Of a DNA stretch of 64,000 nt, positions 62,449 to 64,000 are shown piece by piece (positions within the stretch are counted from its first letter, which is position 1; each line of letters opens with the position of its first letter). The position numbers and the translations under genes are program-made. Source of the stretch: Flavobacterium pectinovorum (GTDB taxonomy: Bacteria; Bacteroidota; Bacteroidia; Flavobacteriales; Flavobacteriaceae). The stretch is from contig NZ_RCZH01000002.1 in NCBI RefSeq assembly GCF_006438875.1, forward strand, positions 19,045 through 83,044. The letters are read 5' to 3'. Under the pieces are notes generated by a model. The model searched no databases. It saw only the letters and a program-made list of their open reading frames with translations, and was not told where the DNA came from.

Positions 62449-64000
62449 TTAAAATAATTCATCCGGATCGACTATATCTGATAATTTTTGTTTTAAATCA
62501 TCTTCTAAAATTGTCAATCCGTATTGATAAGAGGCGTTCATCCAACCGAAACCTTCTTCGGTTATATAATCAAACTCAGTTCCTACGTTTCCATATTCTG
62601 CAAAGATTTTGTGCGAACTGATAGACAAATCAAACTTCTCTGGAATAGTCCCGTTATAATCGACCGCATTTCTGGTAATCAGCCAAAGCCAGCGATATAC
62701 CATTTCCTGAGCTTCTTCATTAAAATTATAATTGAGCAAACCTTCCCATAAAAGCATTTGATGCGGCGCCCATCCAAACGGGTAATCCCATTGCCTTATT
62801 GGTGCATTTTCATCTACATCAGCAATTGATTCTTTGGTACATCCTGCAATTCCACCTTTCATTTTAAATCTTGGCAATGTCTTTTTTACCAAAATTTCTG
62901 CTTGTTCCTGCGTACTTATTTTTGCCCAAAGCGGATAAAACGTTGGAGCAGCTTCAAAGAAATGCTGTTCTTCTGTCACAAAATTGTAATCCATATAACA
63001 TCCGTATTCACGATTCCAGCACATTTGATTGATTTTTTCTTTTCTGGAATCAGCTTTCGAAATCCAATATTCACTTGAATACGATTTATCTTCAAAATAC
63101 TGAAATTCATTTTTAAAGTACTTTTTAATCAAAAAAGCAATGTCTGTTTCGTATTTATAAAGTAAACTATTAATTGCCACCGTATTTAAATTGGCACAAA
63201 TTCCGACCAATCTATTGGTCGTGTCATGACCACTTTCGCGCATGCTGCGATCGTGAATAAAATACTTATCAAGTTCTTCGTCAACCACTTCTCTTTCGAG
63301 ATATTTCTTTTCGAATTCACGTGTTGACAAATTGTACTTTGGCGCGTATTGCTCCAGAATATCATCAAAATGCCCTTCTTCAACTTCAAACGGAAGTCCG
63401 ATTCCTTCGGCTTTATAGCGATTTAATCCATTTGCGGTAAGTCGTTTACCTTCTTCCATCCAAACGGTTTTGTATTCTTTTATAGCGGTTTTTAAATGTC
63501 GTTCTATCCAGAAAATATTAGGATTTGACTTTTCCAAAACATCTATAATAAGCGAAGTATAAAGCGGTGGTTGCGTTCGCGTTAAATAATAACTTCTGTT
63601 TGCGTTTAGAATTTTTCCGTAATGATCAATTTGATATTTAAAGTTCTCCGCAATCCCTAAAGCAAGTTCAATTTTATCATCTATCAAAAGTCCTTTGGCA
63701 ATAAAATAACTGTCCCAACCGTACATTTCATTGAATCTTCCGCCCGGAACTACAAACGGAACTCCTGAAATTTCATTGTTTTTAATTTGAAGTGCCAAAG
63801 CTAAAATTCCCGGCTGCTTATTAAGTGACAAAACATACTCAGGTGAAATGTTTTTAGGCATTTGTACCACTTTTAACTTTGGAGTTGTAGCTTCTAATTT
63901 CTTGAAATAATCAAAAACAATTTCGTCTCCAAAAGGAACATATAAATACGAAATAGCATTTTCGATCTTATTGTCTTCCAGAATTTTTTTTACGCCATTT
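62449..64000 (-). CDS. Trehalase, GH37 (5' end beyond the window)
   Basis: The frame stays open to the end of the window on the minus strand, so this is a partial gene of at least 517 residues. Both GH37 signatures are present: PGGRFNEMYGWDSYF and QWDYPFGWAPHQ, with a catalytic-type Asp in ESGHDTTNR and Glu in EEGFGWMN. Hydrolyses trehalose to glucose. A start at 63870 would be a GTG inside the gene and is not real. Confidence 0.9.
   Translation of the reverse strand, partial: NGVKKILEDNKIENAISYLYVPFGDEIVFDYFKKLEATTPKLKVVQMPKNISPEYVLSLNKQPGILALALQIKNNEISGVPFVVPGGRFNEMYGWDSYFIAKGLLIDDKIELALGIAENFKYQIDHYGKILNANRSYYLTRTQPPLYTSLIIDVLEKSNPNIFWIERHLKTAIKEYKTVWMEEGKRLTANGLNRYKAEGIGLPFEVEEGHFDDILEQYAPKYNLSTREFEKKYLEREVVDEELDKYFIHDRSMRESGHDTTNRLVGICANLNTVAINSLLYKYETDIAFLIKKYFKNEFQYFEDKSYSSEYWISKADSRKEKINQMCWNREYGCYMDYNFVTEEQHFFEAAPTFYPLWAKISTQEQAEILVKKTLPRFKMKGGIAGCTKESIADVDENAPIRQWDYPFGWAPHQMLLWEGLLNYNFNEEAQEMVYRWLWLITRNAVDYNGTIPEKFDLSISSHKIFAEYGNVGTEFDYITEEGFGWMNASYQYGLTILEDDLKQKLSDIVDPDELF

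Overview
The window is low-GC DNA from a Flavobacterium-like member of the Bacteroidota. The evidence is SprB-repeat and type IX secretion (T9SS) proteins, lipoproteins with short Cys lipoboxes, many Bacteroidota -7 promoter elements (TAnnTTTG), and dispersed intergenic inverted repeats of the type common in flavobacteria.

Layout. (1) 1-4.93 kb, chromosome: the 3' part of a histidine kinase with a repetitive coiled coil, an XRE regulator, small lipoproteins, and a toxin-like lipoprotein locus that looks like leftover cargo of an older, related mobile element. (2) 4949-30888, an integrated element of about 25.9 kb in the 3' end of tRNA-Ser(GGA). It is bounded by a 17-bp direct repeat and carries a tyrosine integrase. 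It has a CI-like repressor with paired operators, an early block with a TOPRIM-primase/SF3-helicase, a minus-strand lipoprotein/toxin cargo block, and a long co-oriented late operon. The late operon encodes a transglutaminase-like cysteine protein, many one-TM proteins, small beta-rich proteins (capsid candidates), a peptidoglycan-binding protein, a GH19 endolysin, a holin, a u-spanin-like protein, a RecA-fold ATPase, an H1-like basic protein and two spike proteins sharing an N-terminal anchor. I see no large terminase, portal, tape measure, sheath or HK97-type capsid. The best reading is a temperate, probably tailless and membrane-containing virus of a lineage I do not recognise. Seven palindromic repeats of exactly 60 bp, GTAGATTTTTT...AAATCTAC, sit at its gene-block junctions and nowhere else in the window. 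(3) 31.2-64 kb, chromosome: LysR/MFS pair, asparaginase, acyltransferase, TatD, S41 peptidase, an ECF sigma/TPR anti-sigma-like pair, a lipoprotein, a PKD/outer-membrane protein, a TPR-CHAT protease with an overlapping retropepsin-like protease, a 22-repeat SprB-type adhesin, a TetR-TolC-adaptor-RND efflux operon with YceI, a polyprenyl synthetase and a trehalase running off the end.

How it fits together. Integration separated tRNA-Ser from its own terminator (now at 4900-4927), and the element supplies a new CCA end and a new terminator (30822-30870). The repressor and its operators lie beside the early block. A four-copy TTGCRA array with exact 11-bp spacing lies upstream of the late operon. 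The cargo toxin-like lipoprotein has a paralogue just outside the element with the same N-terminal half, the same promoter and a different C-terminal domain. A relic of an element gene and a degenerate tRNA-Ser fragment lie on the same side, which suggests repeated use of this site by related elements.
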